This document shows, in pieces, positions 1 through 10,545 of a DNA stretch of 64,000 bases. The notes under the pieces are model-generated. The model saw nothing but the letters and a program-made list of their open reading frames with translations. It was not told where the DNA came from and did no database searches. The translations under genes and the position numbers were made by a program. Each line of letters opens with the position of its first letter. Within the stretch, counting starts at the first letter, position 1. Source of the stretch: Oscheius sp. JU75 (taxonomy: Eukaryota; Nematoda; Chromadorea; Rhabditida; Rhabditidae); contig JASJZC010000004.1 of the NCBI GenBank assembly GCA_037178855.1, forward strand, positions 2,294,001 to 2,358,000, in the 5' to 3' direction.

Positions 1-128
1 CCCTTCGTCATTCTTAGATAACGTAGCATGGAGCCTTATTACAAAGCTGCTGTATAAAGAACACTGTCAATTGGAGATACCGTGTTTGAAACCAACGTTT
101 ATTTCATCACAAAGATAATCTTTATACA

Positions 129-736
129 TCACGTTGGGAACACACTAAGTAAATGGAATGTGGGCAACCCATGCAAACGTTTTTGGTAAAGGCAAACGGG
201 TACTTCAGTCTGAGTATATTGATAGGGAGACAAAATGCAGCTTGAAGGGAATACCTGCTTCATGACGATGTTGATAAGATGCTTGGGTCTGTTGACTGCT
301 GTTGTCCGACATTTCAGTACGGATGAAGAAAGGTGTTTCGCCGTCTCGTTGCGAATGAGTTCCTCGACTTCAGGAACGGACGTTCTGTTCAATTCGAAAT
401 CGCTGAAGAGCTTGGTTGGGTATTCCTTGGAATCGCAAGAATAGCCGATCTCCTTGACATTCACGGAATATCTGTGATTGTATTGTTCGAATGAGGGAAG
501 AATCTGCACCAACGAGAAGACGGTTTGACGGCTTGTTTCTAGTGGCTTATGCCACTCGTCGTTTTGAGAATGGCATGGGGCATGACGCGGGTATCAAACC
601 CAATCGGCTGACTTGCTATGTCGAAAGTATTCATGAACTTGACGAGAGATTTCTCACCCGGGCGGTCAATGAGATCGTCGACAAAGTTCTACAGTTCCAG
701 AGGGTGGCTCTATCGAAAGGGATCAGATTTCTGTAA
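129..736 (-). CDS. Unknown protein, 5' end not found
   Basis: The minus strand carries an interrupted reading frame that ends with the stop at 129. The last intron is clear (about 210-255, GTATTC to ACTCAG, 46 nt). Upstream, an intron near 550-615 and another with donor GGTGAGAAAT and acceptor AGTCAG join three short exons into one frame. The product is hydrophilic with no membrane segment or motif I recognise; the phrase PSFEQYNHRYSVNVKEIGYS lies in the longest exon. The plus strand is also open over part of this stretch, but the minus frame has the better splice signals. The true start is not visible; it may lie above 740. It sits at the edge of the repeat block. Function unknown. Confidence 0.35.
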
Positions 737-835
737 TTGATTGCATTAGTTGGGAGAATGAGGTGAATTTTAGGTACCAGTGGATGATGACCGAGAACTC
801 TGTGATTTAATATAGGTGCTTATTCCAAGCCTAAA

Positions 836-859
836 TCTAGTATAAAATTTCCTCGCGTC

Positions 860-894
<35 letters not shown>

Positions 895-1344
895 GAAGCC
901 AATATTGCCAATTAGTGTGCACTATTTTGTGCGCACACTAATTGTTTGCAAGTCAAGCCAAATCGAGTCAGTTTGGGAGATAGCTTCGTTGGGAGGACGT
1001 TGCTCCTGTCACGGTACCTCGATTGGAGGGAATGCGGACAGATTGAAGTGGGAAGAATGGGTCACGACAGTTGGATAGAGGGAATTAGAAAACGAGCAGT
1101 TTTGGAAGAATCGGATTATTACTGGCAATGAGCCCCAAGGGACGATAGCAATAGTTGGACAGGCAGTTGGGTCGAGAAATCGGAAAAATGGGTTCAAAGA
1201 GTGAAAGGGAAGTGGGTTTGAGGGATAGAAAGTGGAGTCAAAGAGTGGGAAGTGGGTTTCACTGATTAGAAATGGTCATTAGCAATCGTTTTTGCTGGGG
1301 AAAGGGCAAGGTAGATATGCCTCAAGGAGCCCAACAAGTTAGGC
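836..1344. repeat. Dispersed repeat, copy A
   Basis: This stretch is nearly the same as 1971-2460. Shared landmarks in the same order are a TCTAGT(A/T)TAAAAT(T/G)T start, CCTCGCGTCTCTGTCTG, the AATTAGTGTGC hairpin, GGGAGATA, GGAGGACGTTGCT, CAGGCAGTTGGGTCGAGAAA, and GATATGCCTCAAGG. The hairpin has a perfect 12-bp stem (909-920 against 933-944) with a 12-nt loop. No transposase or long reading frame is present, so a non-autonomous element or a duplicated satellite-like unit is likely. The family name is unknown to me. Confidence 0.75.
861..894. repeat. CTGT tetranucleotide microsatellite
   Basis: About eight tandem CTGT units lie inside repeat copy A. Copy B (1995-2014) carries only about five, so the array length differs between two otherwise similar copies, as expected of replication slippage. 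Confidence 0.95.
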
Positions 1345-1970
1345 TACCGCCCCGAAGGGGGTATCAGTTTGGGGATAGCTTTTTTGAAAGAATGTTGCTT
1401 CTGTCAGGGTAGCTCAACTGGCGGGAAACATGCGGGCGGCTTGAAGTTAGAGGGAAGGGGACCAAGACAGGCTGACAGAAAAAAATAGAAACCAGGTAAA
1501 GATCAAAGGAATCAGATTATGACTGTCATTGAGCCCCTCTAGGGGCGATAGCATTACTTGGATAGGGAGTTGGGGTGTGTCGAGAGATAGAAAACGGTTT
1601 CAAAGGGTGAGAAGAAGATTCAAAAGATAGGAAGTAGGATAAAATGGTAGGGAAGAGGGTTCAAAAGGTAAAAAGTGAGTTTAAAGAGTGGAAGAGGGTT
1701 CGAGGGATAGGAAATGGGTTCAAAGGGTGGGAAGCGGGTTTAATTCAAGGAGATTGGGTTCAAAAAGTGAAAGGGAAATGGGATGGGACGTTTTTCGAGG
1801 GGTGGGAAGTGGGTACAAGGGTAAGAGAATCTGTTTATAGAAATGAGTTAAAAGAATGGGAAGTGACTTGGGATATAGGAAGTGGGTTAGAAGAAAGGTA
1901 AGTGGATTCAGTGGTTTTTGACGAATTGGAAGTGGGTTCAATGAGCCCCGAAGGGGCGTAGCCTAACTTG
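1345..1970. repeat. Partial repeat copy and GGTTCAAAG minisatellite
   Basis: The first part (about 1345-1580) is a diverged, internally deleted copy of the flanking repeat: GGGGATAGCTT, GTTGCTTCTGTCA, AGCTCAACTGGCG and a GAGCCCC...GGGGCGATAGCA block are recognisable. From about 1590 to 1930 the sequence becomes a degenerate tandem array built on a unit of roughly 20 nt, GGGTTCAAAGNGTGGGAAGT, strongly purine-rich on the plus strand. Open frames here are by-products of this biased composition. A CCCCGAAGGGG palindrome closes it near 1945. Confidence 0.7.
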
Positions 1971-2493
1971 TCTAGTTTAAAATGTCCTCGCGTCTCTGTC
2001 TGTCTGTCTGTCTGAAGCCAATATTGCCAATTAGTGTGCACTATTTTGTGCGCACGCTAATTATTGGCAAGTCAAGTCAGTTCGGGAGATACCTTCTTTG
2101 GGAGGACGTTGCTTCTGTCATGGTAGCTCGACTGGCGCGGAAAATGCGAACAGGGCGAAGTGAGAGAGAAGGACCAGTACAGGCTGACAGAAGGGAATAG
2201 AAACCGGGCAAAATTCAAAGGTATCAGAGGATATAACTGTCATTGTGCTTCCCAGGGACGATAGCAATACTTGGACAGGCAGTTGGGTCGAGAAATCGGA
2301 AAAATAGGTTCAAAGAGTGAAAGGGAAGTGGGTTTGAGGGATAGAAAGTGGAGTCAAAGAGTGGGAAGTGGGTTTCACTGATTAGAAATGGTCATTAGCA
2401 GTCGTTTTTGCTGGGGAAAGGAGAAGGCAGATATGCCTCAAGGTGCGCAACAAGTTAGGCTACCGCCCCGAAGGGGCGGCGGCCTAACTTGTT
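1971..2493. repeat. Dispersed repeat, copy B, ending in a long hairpin
   Basis: This is the second copy of the repeat at 836-1344, with the same landmarks and a shorter CTGT run. The right end folds into a two-part hairpin: AACAAGTTAGGC at 2449-2460 pairs perfectly with GCCTAACTTGTT at 2482-2493, and inside it CCGCCCC (2463-2469) pairs with GGGGCGG (2473-2479) around a GAA loop. Copy A has only the left half of that hairpin, and the right half recurs alone near 1954-1966. The element looks non-autonomous; no coding capacity was found. Confidence 0.75.
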
Positions 2494-2623
2494 TGCAGAA
2501 ATTTTACACGAACTTTGAAAAATATAGTAGTAATGTTAAAAAAGATTATGAACAGACAGAAAATTTGAATTTTCCAGTTTTCCAAAGAGGCTAAACGGCC
2601 GTTACAAATAAAAAAATTTAGCC

Positions 2624-4186
2624 TTGTGGTACTGTGCTGCTGTTCGCTTTGTCAATGTGACCGGCTATTCTGTTGAAGGCGGTGGAGAACGCTTTCTACC
2701 CTTGGACAGTCCATTCGCCGATCTTCCCGACTCCCCTCATCCACCCATTTTCGCAGCCATTCTGAGGAGAACTACCGGAGTGAAAGTTCTCGAGTGTCAC
2801 GGATTCATCTGTTCCAATGCCAAAGCAGCCAATGCCCTAGTCCGCTGTTGCTTCCATGCCTATGCCGACTGCATGTATCTGAAAATGGACGAGAAGATGC
2901 CTGGATTGAAGGCTATCAAGGTAAATTCCAAAAAGATAAACCATAATTGCTCTTCAGAACCAAGAAGGCAGTACGGGAGAACGTTCTCCAGCTAGTCCTC
3001 ACAGCGAAGAAGACATCTCCGTCGAGGCTGAGGATCATATGGAGCGACGGGTGCGTATCATTAATCGCTCTTGGCTGTCGCCCCGACGGCCCAGTTTTCG
3101 ATCGGTTGAACGAGTGAAAAAAAAATTTCCGGCCGCAATTCGGACACAAGTATTGAAAAGTTTTGAAAGTTTAGGCGCCTCCTGGCTGGGAACGTCGTCA
3201 GCAGGAAGAGTACGGGGAATATGACAGTGTCTCGATCAGTTCCAGCATGTTGAGGAAGAACAAAGCCTCGTCAGAAAGTGGTTAGTAGGCTATCAATGCT
3301 CAAGAAGCAAGTATTTTAGGAGCTCGTTATGGTGCCCTCGTACCTTTCGAGTCTGCTGGACCTCGTCGATCGGGATCCGATGCAGATCTCTCGTCTTTCC
3401 GTGACCCTCGTTTTCCTGCCTTCATGCCACCTCCTCCACAACGTCTTCCTCCCGGAATGTTCCCTCCTCCACCTCCTCACATGTTCCGTGGTGGTCCTGC
3501 TCCATTCCCTCCACACTTTTTCCCGCCTCCTCCTGGGCATTTCCCTCCTCCTCATCCCGGAGTCTTCCGTGGCCCCCCTCCTCCTCCTCCTCCTCACCCT
3601 TTCTTCTTCGGACCTCCTCCTCATCATCGTGGCCTCTTCCATCCTCCTCCCCACTTCATGCCTCCCTTCAGACCGCCGAGTCCTGAGGGAACTGGACCTA
3701 TTATAACTGGCCCTGAAAGTTTCTATGGCACTATGAGACGCAGTGCGTACGAGGAGCCAGCCTATGTATCCGGTGGTCCTCCTGAGAGTTCCTATCAACC
3801 TTCGAACTTCAATCAAGATCACTACGAGGCCTACTACGATACCTTGAAGAAGAAGGGAGACAAGAAGGTTTTTGAGTGATAAAACCAACAAGGAAATTGT
3901 TTCAGGGAACAGTGACTAGCAAAGATATGTGGGAACAGTACGAAGCCGGCATCTACAAGAAACCTAATCCCAACGAAAGAGCCTTCTCAAACACAATCAG
4001 AGAAACGGCTGAGCGGGAAACAATGAGTGCTACTCTGAAAAGAACTGGAACAGATGAGGTCGTAACTCAGACAACAACGGCCGAGGTTGGTCTATAGGAA
4101 TCATGCTTGAACAGTTTTAGGTCCTTCGACCTGACACTCCTCCAGTCGACTATGATGCTCGTAACGGTGTCGTCCGTGCCCATTAA
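2624..4186 (+). CDS. PID/PTB-domain protein with proline-rich tail (5' exons missing)
   Basis: The first visible exon starts behind an acceptor (AAAATTTAG) at about 2622 and encodes the C-terminal half of a phosphotyrosine-interaction domain: FAAILRRTTGVKVLECHGF followed by an alanine/cysteine-rich helix ending HAYADCMYLK. Later exons join in frame through introns at about 2921-2957, 3051-3173, 3282-3319, 3869-3904 and 4087-4117, and end at the TAA at 4184-4186. The middle is very rich in Pro, Phe, His and Gly (about 3400-3680, repeated PPPPP/PPHF blocks), typical of an SH3/WW-binding scaffold. Families with this layout are cytoplasmic adaptors. The N-terminal half of the domain must lie upstream, beyond or within the repeat block, or has been lost; I could not find it. 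Ortholog not identified. Confidence 0.7.
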
Positions 4187-4419
4187 ACATTGTCCTTCTT
4201 TGCCTTCTGATGCCATTTCTGTGATACACCACATCCTGCTTTTCCACTGCATTTACTGAGAAAATGAACATAGTATTTGTGTCGCTCTCTCGAGTGAAGA
4301 GTTGTTAGATTTCGTTTGAGATAGGAAAGAGGTAGAGGTAATCAAAACTTGAACGAAGTGTATTGTGTTCAAGAAGAGAGACATCTACTGGGAGACACTG
4401 AACATTCCGAACAGAGCAA

Positions 4420-5130
4420 AAGTCGAGAATGTCACCCAGCTGTAGTCGAATCTCCTCATATGTTCGCTTAGCTGCTCGAGAACCTTCCGGCGTTGCCCTT
4501 GTACTCGTTATTGAACCATACGAAGTTGGCCGCCACCTTGCCATTCTCGTTCCAGACGCGTCTCATCACCGGCCATGTACCACAGAGCGGTGTACTGATC
4601 CTGGTTCTATCCAGCCACAGTATTCAGAGTCTTGTCCAGAGCCTTGACCAGAGTACGAGTAGGCCACGGATCGCCGATTCGTATGTCCATCCATTCGTTG
4701 AGCATCACACGGGCGGGAGGACCGGGCTTCTGAACAGGGGGCTTCGGGCAGTTGTCACAGAACGGCGGTCCACCGATGAAGTACCTCTTGTCGATCTTCA
4801 TATTGGCCAGGGCCTTCTCTCCAGTCTTCTCCATGACCTTTCCTTTCCGTTGGCACTGAACAGGGCAAGCTCACTTTTCTTGTCGACGTAGTTGAGAACT
4901 GGTCCTTCAGGAGTGTCAAACCAGAAGATTGGGAAGCTGTCTCCACATCGAACGAGCTCGTGTCCATCAGCCTTCTTCAGGCGATCCTTGTAATTGACCA
5001 CTCGTACCTGAAGCCTTGAGTATTGTGATCTCCTCTGTACTGAAGGACTTGGATGTGGCCTTCCAGCTACTCTTCCGGCTTCAGCTCACATCCTCGGTAG
5101 GGGGAACGAACATTCGACGACTCCTCCGTT
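4420..5130 (-). pseudogene. Decayed copy of a conserved protein-coding gene
   Basis: The minus strand encodes a conserved-looking protein, but only by switching frame. In order: a YRGCELKPEE segment followed by an in-frame TAG, then LEGHIQVLQYRGDHNTQG in the same frame, then a frame change to DRLKKADGHELVRCGDSFPI and VDKKSELALFSANGKE, another frame change to KIDKRYFIGGPPFCDNCPKP and NEWMDIRIGDPWPTRTLVKA, a TAG after DKTLNTVAG, then QDQYTALWYMAGD, and a last frame change to VWNENGKVAANFVWFNNEYK. No intron explains these breaks because the translated phrases run into each other. Two stops and three shifts over 700 nt point to a dead copy. The parent family is not identified. Confidence 0.7.
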
Positions 5131-5420
5131 GTTCTAACCGTAATTAGCGACAATTACTGACGGATGGAAAGTGTTTCTACTAGCTTCTAACCTCACCTCG
5201 CCCCTCAGGTTGTACCTGCATGCAATTAAGTTCACGTTCAAACTTTATCTGACCTCTTGCCCTCCAACAATGCAGAACATTTTGGAAAGGGCACTGATAA
5301 GACGACTCCGGTCACTGTACGAACTCTTTCTTCTGCTATCTTAATCCAAGAGAACAAAAGCAGCTGTTTCTTTTAAATCTGGAGTTCCGATGAGAGACGG
5401 CCCACTGTTCTTCTCTCAAG

Positions 5421-6636
5421 ATGAAGATTCTGCTGCTACTCCTCGTGTCTATCTGCTCCGCTAGAAAACGTAATCATAGAGTAGGCTCCCATAAAAACTA
5501 ACAGTTTCAGTGCCCGGATTTGTGGAGCAGCTAGCCGGTGAGAAACTAGTCGACTACATCAACAGTCGACAGACTCTTTTCAAGGCTGTCAAACACGACT
5601 ACACCCAAGAACAGATGCTCCAGAAGGCAATGGACAAGAAGTATCGAGAACCGATGACGACAAACTTTGCCAAAGTCATTGATTCGATCATGGACGAAGA
5701 GATACCGGTCAGCTTCGATGCCAGAGAGCATTGGTACAACTGCCCGTCGATAGGAGCTGTCAGAGACCAGGCTCAGTGTGGTTCGTTTGTTCTAATTCTA
5801 AATTTATCAAACAATTCAGCGTCTTGTTGGGCATTCGGAGCAGCAGAGGTGATCAGCGATCGAATCTGTGTTGCTTCAAATGGAACCCTCCAGCCAATCA
5901 TCTCCCCAGAGGACATTCTAACATGTTGCTCTGCCTGGCAGTCGAATTGCGGGAGCTGCGACGGAGGATATCCTGATTACGCTCTAAATTTCTACAGTGC
6001 TGAGGGAGTCGTCACTGGAGGAGGATACGACTCAAAGGTAATGAAAAAGTTGTCTCTCGTTCAGCGCTTATAGATTGGCTGCAAGCCGTACGCATTCTCG
6101 CCGTGCAGTTCTCACAATGGTTATTATTACGGCCGCTGTCCCTCGAGCGTTAAAACTCCTGCCTGTGCTTTGTCCTGTGACGAAAACTACAAGATCAGCT
6201 ACTCCAACGACAAACATTTTGGCTCTCCAAGCTATCGTGTTCGCTCATTCGACGTCGCAGCCATCCAGAAAGAGATCATGACGAATGGACCTGTCATCGA
6301 CTGCTTTGATCTCTACTCGGACATGTACAACTATAAAAGCGGCGTCTATGTGGTAAGAACACCACAGTTCACTCACATTGTAACTCTTAGCACACTGCTG
6401 GTAGCTACCTCGGTGGACATTGTGTGAAACTTATCGGATGGGGAGTTGATAATGGAATTCCCTACTGGACCGCTGCCAACAGTTGGAACAGCGATTTTGG
6501 CGAAAATGGTGAGAATAGAATCGGGTAGTTGAACAAAAACACCAATTCAGGTTTCTTCCGAGTAATCAGAGGAACGAACGAGGTTAGTTTCGAAGAGTTC
6601 ATTTACGCCACCATCCCCACTCTTCCTACCAACTAA
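5421..6636 (+). CDS. Cathepsin B-like cysteine protease
   Basis: Six or so exons give a complete preproprotein: a signal peptide ([14 protein letters not shown]), a propeptide of the C1A-B type ([12 protein letters not shown]) and a papain-fold domain. Catalytic Cys is in [10 protein letters not shown] (split by the intron at about 5780-5818), catalytic His in [11 protein letters not shown] and Asn in [11 protein letters not shown]. Stop is at 6634-6636. The occluding loop ([20 protein letters not shown]) has Ser-His where family members that act as dipeptidyl carboxypeptidases have His-His. The family works in lysosomes, the gut lumen or in secretions; nematodes carry many cpr paralogs. The residue before SCW is Ala rather than the usual Gly. 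Confidence 0.92.
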
Positions 6637-6727
6637 TAACTTGTTTTGTACATAGTCGAATTGTAAATTGTACATAGTGGTCGCCTGTATTGACGCATTA
6701 AAGTTCATTCAATTAGTTATCCTCTTT

Positions 6728-7150
6728 TCATACTTGAGTTGTTCGTCTCTCGTGGCACTCGCGCTCGTCTTTACTCAACTCATCGGGCTCTTTTTTCTCC
6801 GACTTCCGGCGGAAGACCATTCCCAACAGGCAACAACAACAGCAAAAGATTAGAAGCAGTACGACGACAATTGCTACAACTCTGAACGTTGGGATAACTA
6901 GAGAATAGTGTTCACGTACATTAGTTCGATTCTCCAACGCTGACAGCAGTCATCCAATTGACCACAACATTCGTAATAGAACAACCAGTCGCCCGCTGGA
7001 CATCTCCTGAACCAGGTCACCAGTAAATCCGATTGAAACATACCTAGGCGCTGGTTGAGGCCGATCGAAATACCACTGTCGATAGCAGACGAGATCTGAG
7101 AAAATAGAGGGAACGAATATTATAAGAAGCTGTAGCTGGTGGGTGACCAT
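6728..7150 (-). CDS. Small cysteine-rich type I membrane protein
   Basis: The start at 7150 gives a signal peptide (MVTHQLQLLIIFVPSIFS) followed by a short ectodomain rich in Cys and aromatic residues (VCYRQWYFDRPQPAPRRCPA, then GDWLFYYECCGQLDDCCQRW). Introns near 6983-7017 and 6903-6940 are removed. The last exon encodes one membrane helix (IVVAIVVVLLLIF followed by five Cys) and a basic, then acidic, cytoplasmic tail ending RRTTQV. The CCG...DDCC layout and palmitoylatable Cys row resemble small Shisa/VOPP1/CYYR-like proteins of the endomembrane system, but I cannot assign a family. Confidence 0.7.
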
Positions 7151-7361
7151 CTCGAATATGAGTCAGCGCGGAAACTGTTCTTGAGGCAAACAGCCACCGA
7201 CAATACGATTTACAACCGGGTACAAACAGCCTGCGTCTGGTAGTCATCGTAGACAGATTCAATGTTCCAAAAGGCCTCCCTCCAGCCCCCCAGCCTCGAC
7301 ATCCGGGTGGACGGCAGCGTTGTTTCTCTCGCGTCTCGGCCTCGTTTCATTTCGATTTGGC

Positions 7362-9012
7362 ATGGCTTCGTCGCGTGGCCGTGAAAGAGCTCAACAGCGT
7401 GGACCTAGAGTCTTCGTCTTCGGATCCTCGACTCCAAGAGATCTGAGTCATATGAACAAGGTTTGTCGTCTTCCTTTGAGAGAGCTATTATATTTCAGAT
7501 ACCGAAACAGTTTCGACAGTACAATGTGAAGATAGTCAAGGAGAGCCAGGAAGGTCCCAGTCTCACCATCAGTGACTACATGAAGAAGGCCCGAAGTCTG
7601 ACGAGAGAGGGTGAGTCTCTCCAATGGTAACTTGTCTTTCGATGATCCTTTTTGCTCGCTTTGTCGAGTCTAATCAAAGAGGACAGTTAGAATTTAGTCA
7701 TGATGTGTATGGGTCAAGTAGTCTGAGTTTTTCTCCAAAATGGGAGCAAAGTAAGCCTGCCAATTATGGCTCCACTCCATTCAATTGCACACAGCGCTCC
7801 AATGGTTCCCGTTTATATTCTCCCCACGGGAGCAGTTTGCACATCAAGCGAGTATGTGAGTGAGCAAGACACACTTGCTTGATGAACAGAGTGACAAAGT
7901 CCGCCTGGAATGCCATTCGAACGTATTCAGAGACATTTTCCTAATTGGTCTTTCTGTGGGAATGGGACATTCGGTTTTATAGGAGGTGTGAGGCAATCCG
8001 CTAAATGAGCAATTTCTTTCTTAACTGGGGCTACCATTGGACCAAGAGACATCACAATAGCTTCAGTTCTCTTTCAAAGCGAGTTTTTAGGACAATCGGT
8101 AGAGCGCCAATGGGCCTTTGGTTCTTGTACACCCCGGGACCTGGCCCATCTGACCACGTTGAAACCCTCCCAACGTCGTTATGACGCCATAATCCCAAAG
8201 AAGAGCGCCACAACTCCCAATTTCGTCGCGACTCCCATTAAGAGGAGCTCAACTGTGGCCCCTGTCTCTCGACAGACTGAACGTACTCACCCGGAGAAAG
8301 ATATGCAGAAGAACGAACAAATTGGTGAGTTATCTTTCTTTACTAAAGCGCAGTGGTGTCCGTCCGTTTGTCATGGTGTCCACACAATTGCCTTTCAACA
8401 CTAATACCCAATACAGCTGACGAATCATTTCATGTCAAAGGGGACAAGTCAGCTATAAGAGGGAACTTCAGCTACTGGGGAAGCGCGTAGCCGCCTGGGA
8501 TCCATTATAAACCAAGACTAAACGGCAGCTGGTCTTTAAGTCAATATAATAAAGCTACGTTTCAGAGAGGCTAGTGAAAGACGACGAGGTCTCCTCTGAA
8601 CCTGATTTTGTACAAGACAGAGGAACATTCTTGAATGAGCTGAAAGAATTGGCCTCCAGACAGGAAGCAGGTAAAGAGTTCAATCTCCCTGTAACTGTGC
8701 TTAGATAAAAAGCTAGAAAGTGCCAAGATGGTTCACGAAGAGCACTTTGAGCAGCCGACCGAGATCGGATCTGAAATGACACAATCACAAGTTGTTCCAC
8801 CGAATATTCACGAGGCAGAGACTGTCCACACAGCGAGTCATCTGCCTATCCAACCCGTTCTCCAAGACCAAATTCTGGTAGCTGACTTGACTCATCATCA
8901 TGAAAAAGCAATGGATCCTGTGGAAATGGCCTCCCAGAAAGTGGTACGTGAGACAGTGGACGACAGAAAAGATTTTTCAGGGAGAGCTAATGCAAGATCT
9001 GACACCGACTGA
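7362..9012 (+). CDS. Unknown protein with a repeated FGSxTPRDLxH motif
   Basis: The ATG at 7362 begins MASSRGRERAQQRGPRVFVF. Five exons join in frame: introns lie at about 7461-7498, 7611-8090 (480 nt, the largest), 8325-8564, 8671-8704. The N-terminal part carries FGSSTPRDLSHM and, after the long intron, FGSCTPRDLAHL, each followed by a basic stretch and a Tyr; this is an internal repeat. The rest is charged, with a likely coiled coil (FLNELKELASRQEA) and a low-complexity end. No signal peptide or membrane segment, so probably cytoplasmic or nuclear. I do not recognise the family. Confidence 0.7.
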
Positions 9013-9158
9013 AACTAACGAAAACAATACTCTCCAGGAATGAATTTATGCTTTTAGAATAAATGTATCACCACTTTGCAATACCCTGAAAGAACGAACT
9101 GAAGCTCGTAGACTAGTGGCTGATAAATGTTCCCACAGTATAAATATCGTAAAACCAG

Positions 9159-9907
9159 CTATGGTAGGACTGATCGGACACAGTTGACCCATAAATTAGC
9201 ACAAGTGGAGTGATATGTACGTGTTCCGAACTCAACGGCTGAACTGTTGATGACATCTTGGCAAATCGGGCAGGTGGTCGGGACCCTGAAACCATGCAAC
9301 ACTCAGAGAGTTCCAAACTTTACTCACATCAGCTTGTCTTCCTCGGTCTGCTTCTCCTCTTTATAAAACCTTTGATATTTGGCCCAAGTCTGGAGACAGA
9401 ACCGGGCATCTTGGTCCACTTGTTTCGGTAGAGATCCAGCAGACGTCTTGACAATCCGTGAAACTATTGTACTGATGGCATAGAGACTCCTTCAAGCGTG
9501 ATTTCAAATAAAATGTATATTCCTTATACTCACCTTAAGTAGAAAGTCCCTTTCTCTGTCTCAAAGACCTCGGCTAGAATGTCGTCACGAGACTTTCCTA
9601 TCGAAGCCTCACAATCTTGGAACAGTTTCGTGGCTGCCCTGATAGTTTCTTTCCAATTGGAATGTTTGATCGAGCTGTGAGAAACAGGACTCGGTCTCCT
9701 GTCGGGATCAGCCGATGGATCGCTGAAAGAACTGCCCGCACAGTTCCAATCCACGTCGCTCAGATCGTAGTTTGGCCCGGAAGAAACTGCTTCTGGAATC
9801 ATCCGTTCAATTTCGGTTCTATGATGTTTTTCCGACTCATGTGCTATAGACAGGATGATTGACTTTCCCCCGTGTTTCTGGTATTTGTCAGGGGGGAAGG
9901 TGCCCAT
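9159..9907 (-). CDS. Unknown protein ending in a small CxxC zinc-binding-like module
   Basis: The start at 9907 (MGTFPPDKYQKHGGKSIILS) leads into a charged 125-residue first exon; introns at about 9488-9531 and 9287-9332 are removed and the frame ends at 9159-9161. Total length is about 220 residues. The C-terminal exon has TTCPICQDVI, then YHSTCANLWVNC, spacing that suggests a RING-like or half zinc-ribbon site, but there are too few ligands for a full RING. A central helix (IRAATKLFQDCEASIG) and WAKYQRFYKEEKQTEEDKL suggest a helical body. If the donor after CTGAT is not used, the protein stops at LM 3 nt later. Function unknown. Confidence 0.6.
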
Positions 9908-10545
9908 CGCGGAGAGGTCAGTCTACTTTTCTCACAGAGAGACAAAGTTATAGACATTGCGAACAATAGTGCCACCCCCTATTTCCGCGTTTTGTTATGG
10001 TGAAGAGACTGTATTTTGGACAACTAGCTCGTGAATCCGTCACTTGCTAGCAGCTATCGAAGATGGATGCTTGGTCTTCCTGGCTCCTTGAGCTCTCACA
10101 TGAATCCATAGCAGTGTTTGATATATTCATGGAATCCCTCGGAATCGACGGGAAGACTGATAGCGCTCTGATCCAGTGCACAAATTCTTTGAAGGGAAGG
10201 TTGCATTCCAGGAAAATGTTCCCTGTTCCTAGTCCCCCTGTCCCTTGTTGCTTGTCCCCTGTCTATGCAAAAAGAGATGTCCTGTTCGCAAGAGACCCAC
10301 AACATCGGCAACCTGACTGAAAACAGTATGTTGATGCCCATATTGTTTTTGCGAGATAAGATTCATTAAAAACTAGAGTAGCACATTACTTTCCATTAAG
10401 AAATGGGAGATATGACTTTACGCCCCTTGAAAAAAGTGGATGTATAGTACGCATACCAAATTCTCCTGAAAACGGAGCACCCAGTAAATGTTCGTATTAT
10501 TGTAATAAGCTACTGCTTTTTACTTTACCACCGAAAAGGATAATT

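Noticed and set aside
1644-1941. Open frames on both strands in the purine-rich block
   Set aside because: They come from a GGTTCAAAG-type tandem repeat with strongly biased composition, overlap each other and have no splice signals.
3316-3891. Long Arg-rich minus-strand frame
   Set aside because: It is the antisense of the Pro-rich coding exon of the PID-domain gene; codons for Pro/His read as Arg/Gly/Glu on the other strand.
10063-10341. Overlapping frames on both strands (85 and 81 codons)
   Set aside because: Neither has a supported partner exon. The minus one could be a last exon of the EH-domain gene (acceptor CTGTTTTCAG near 10326), but its translation shows nothing synergin-like.
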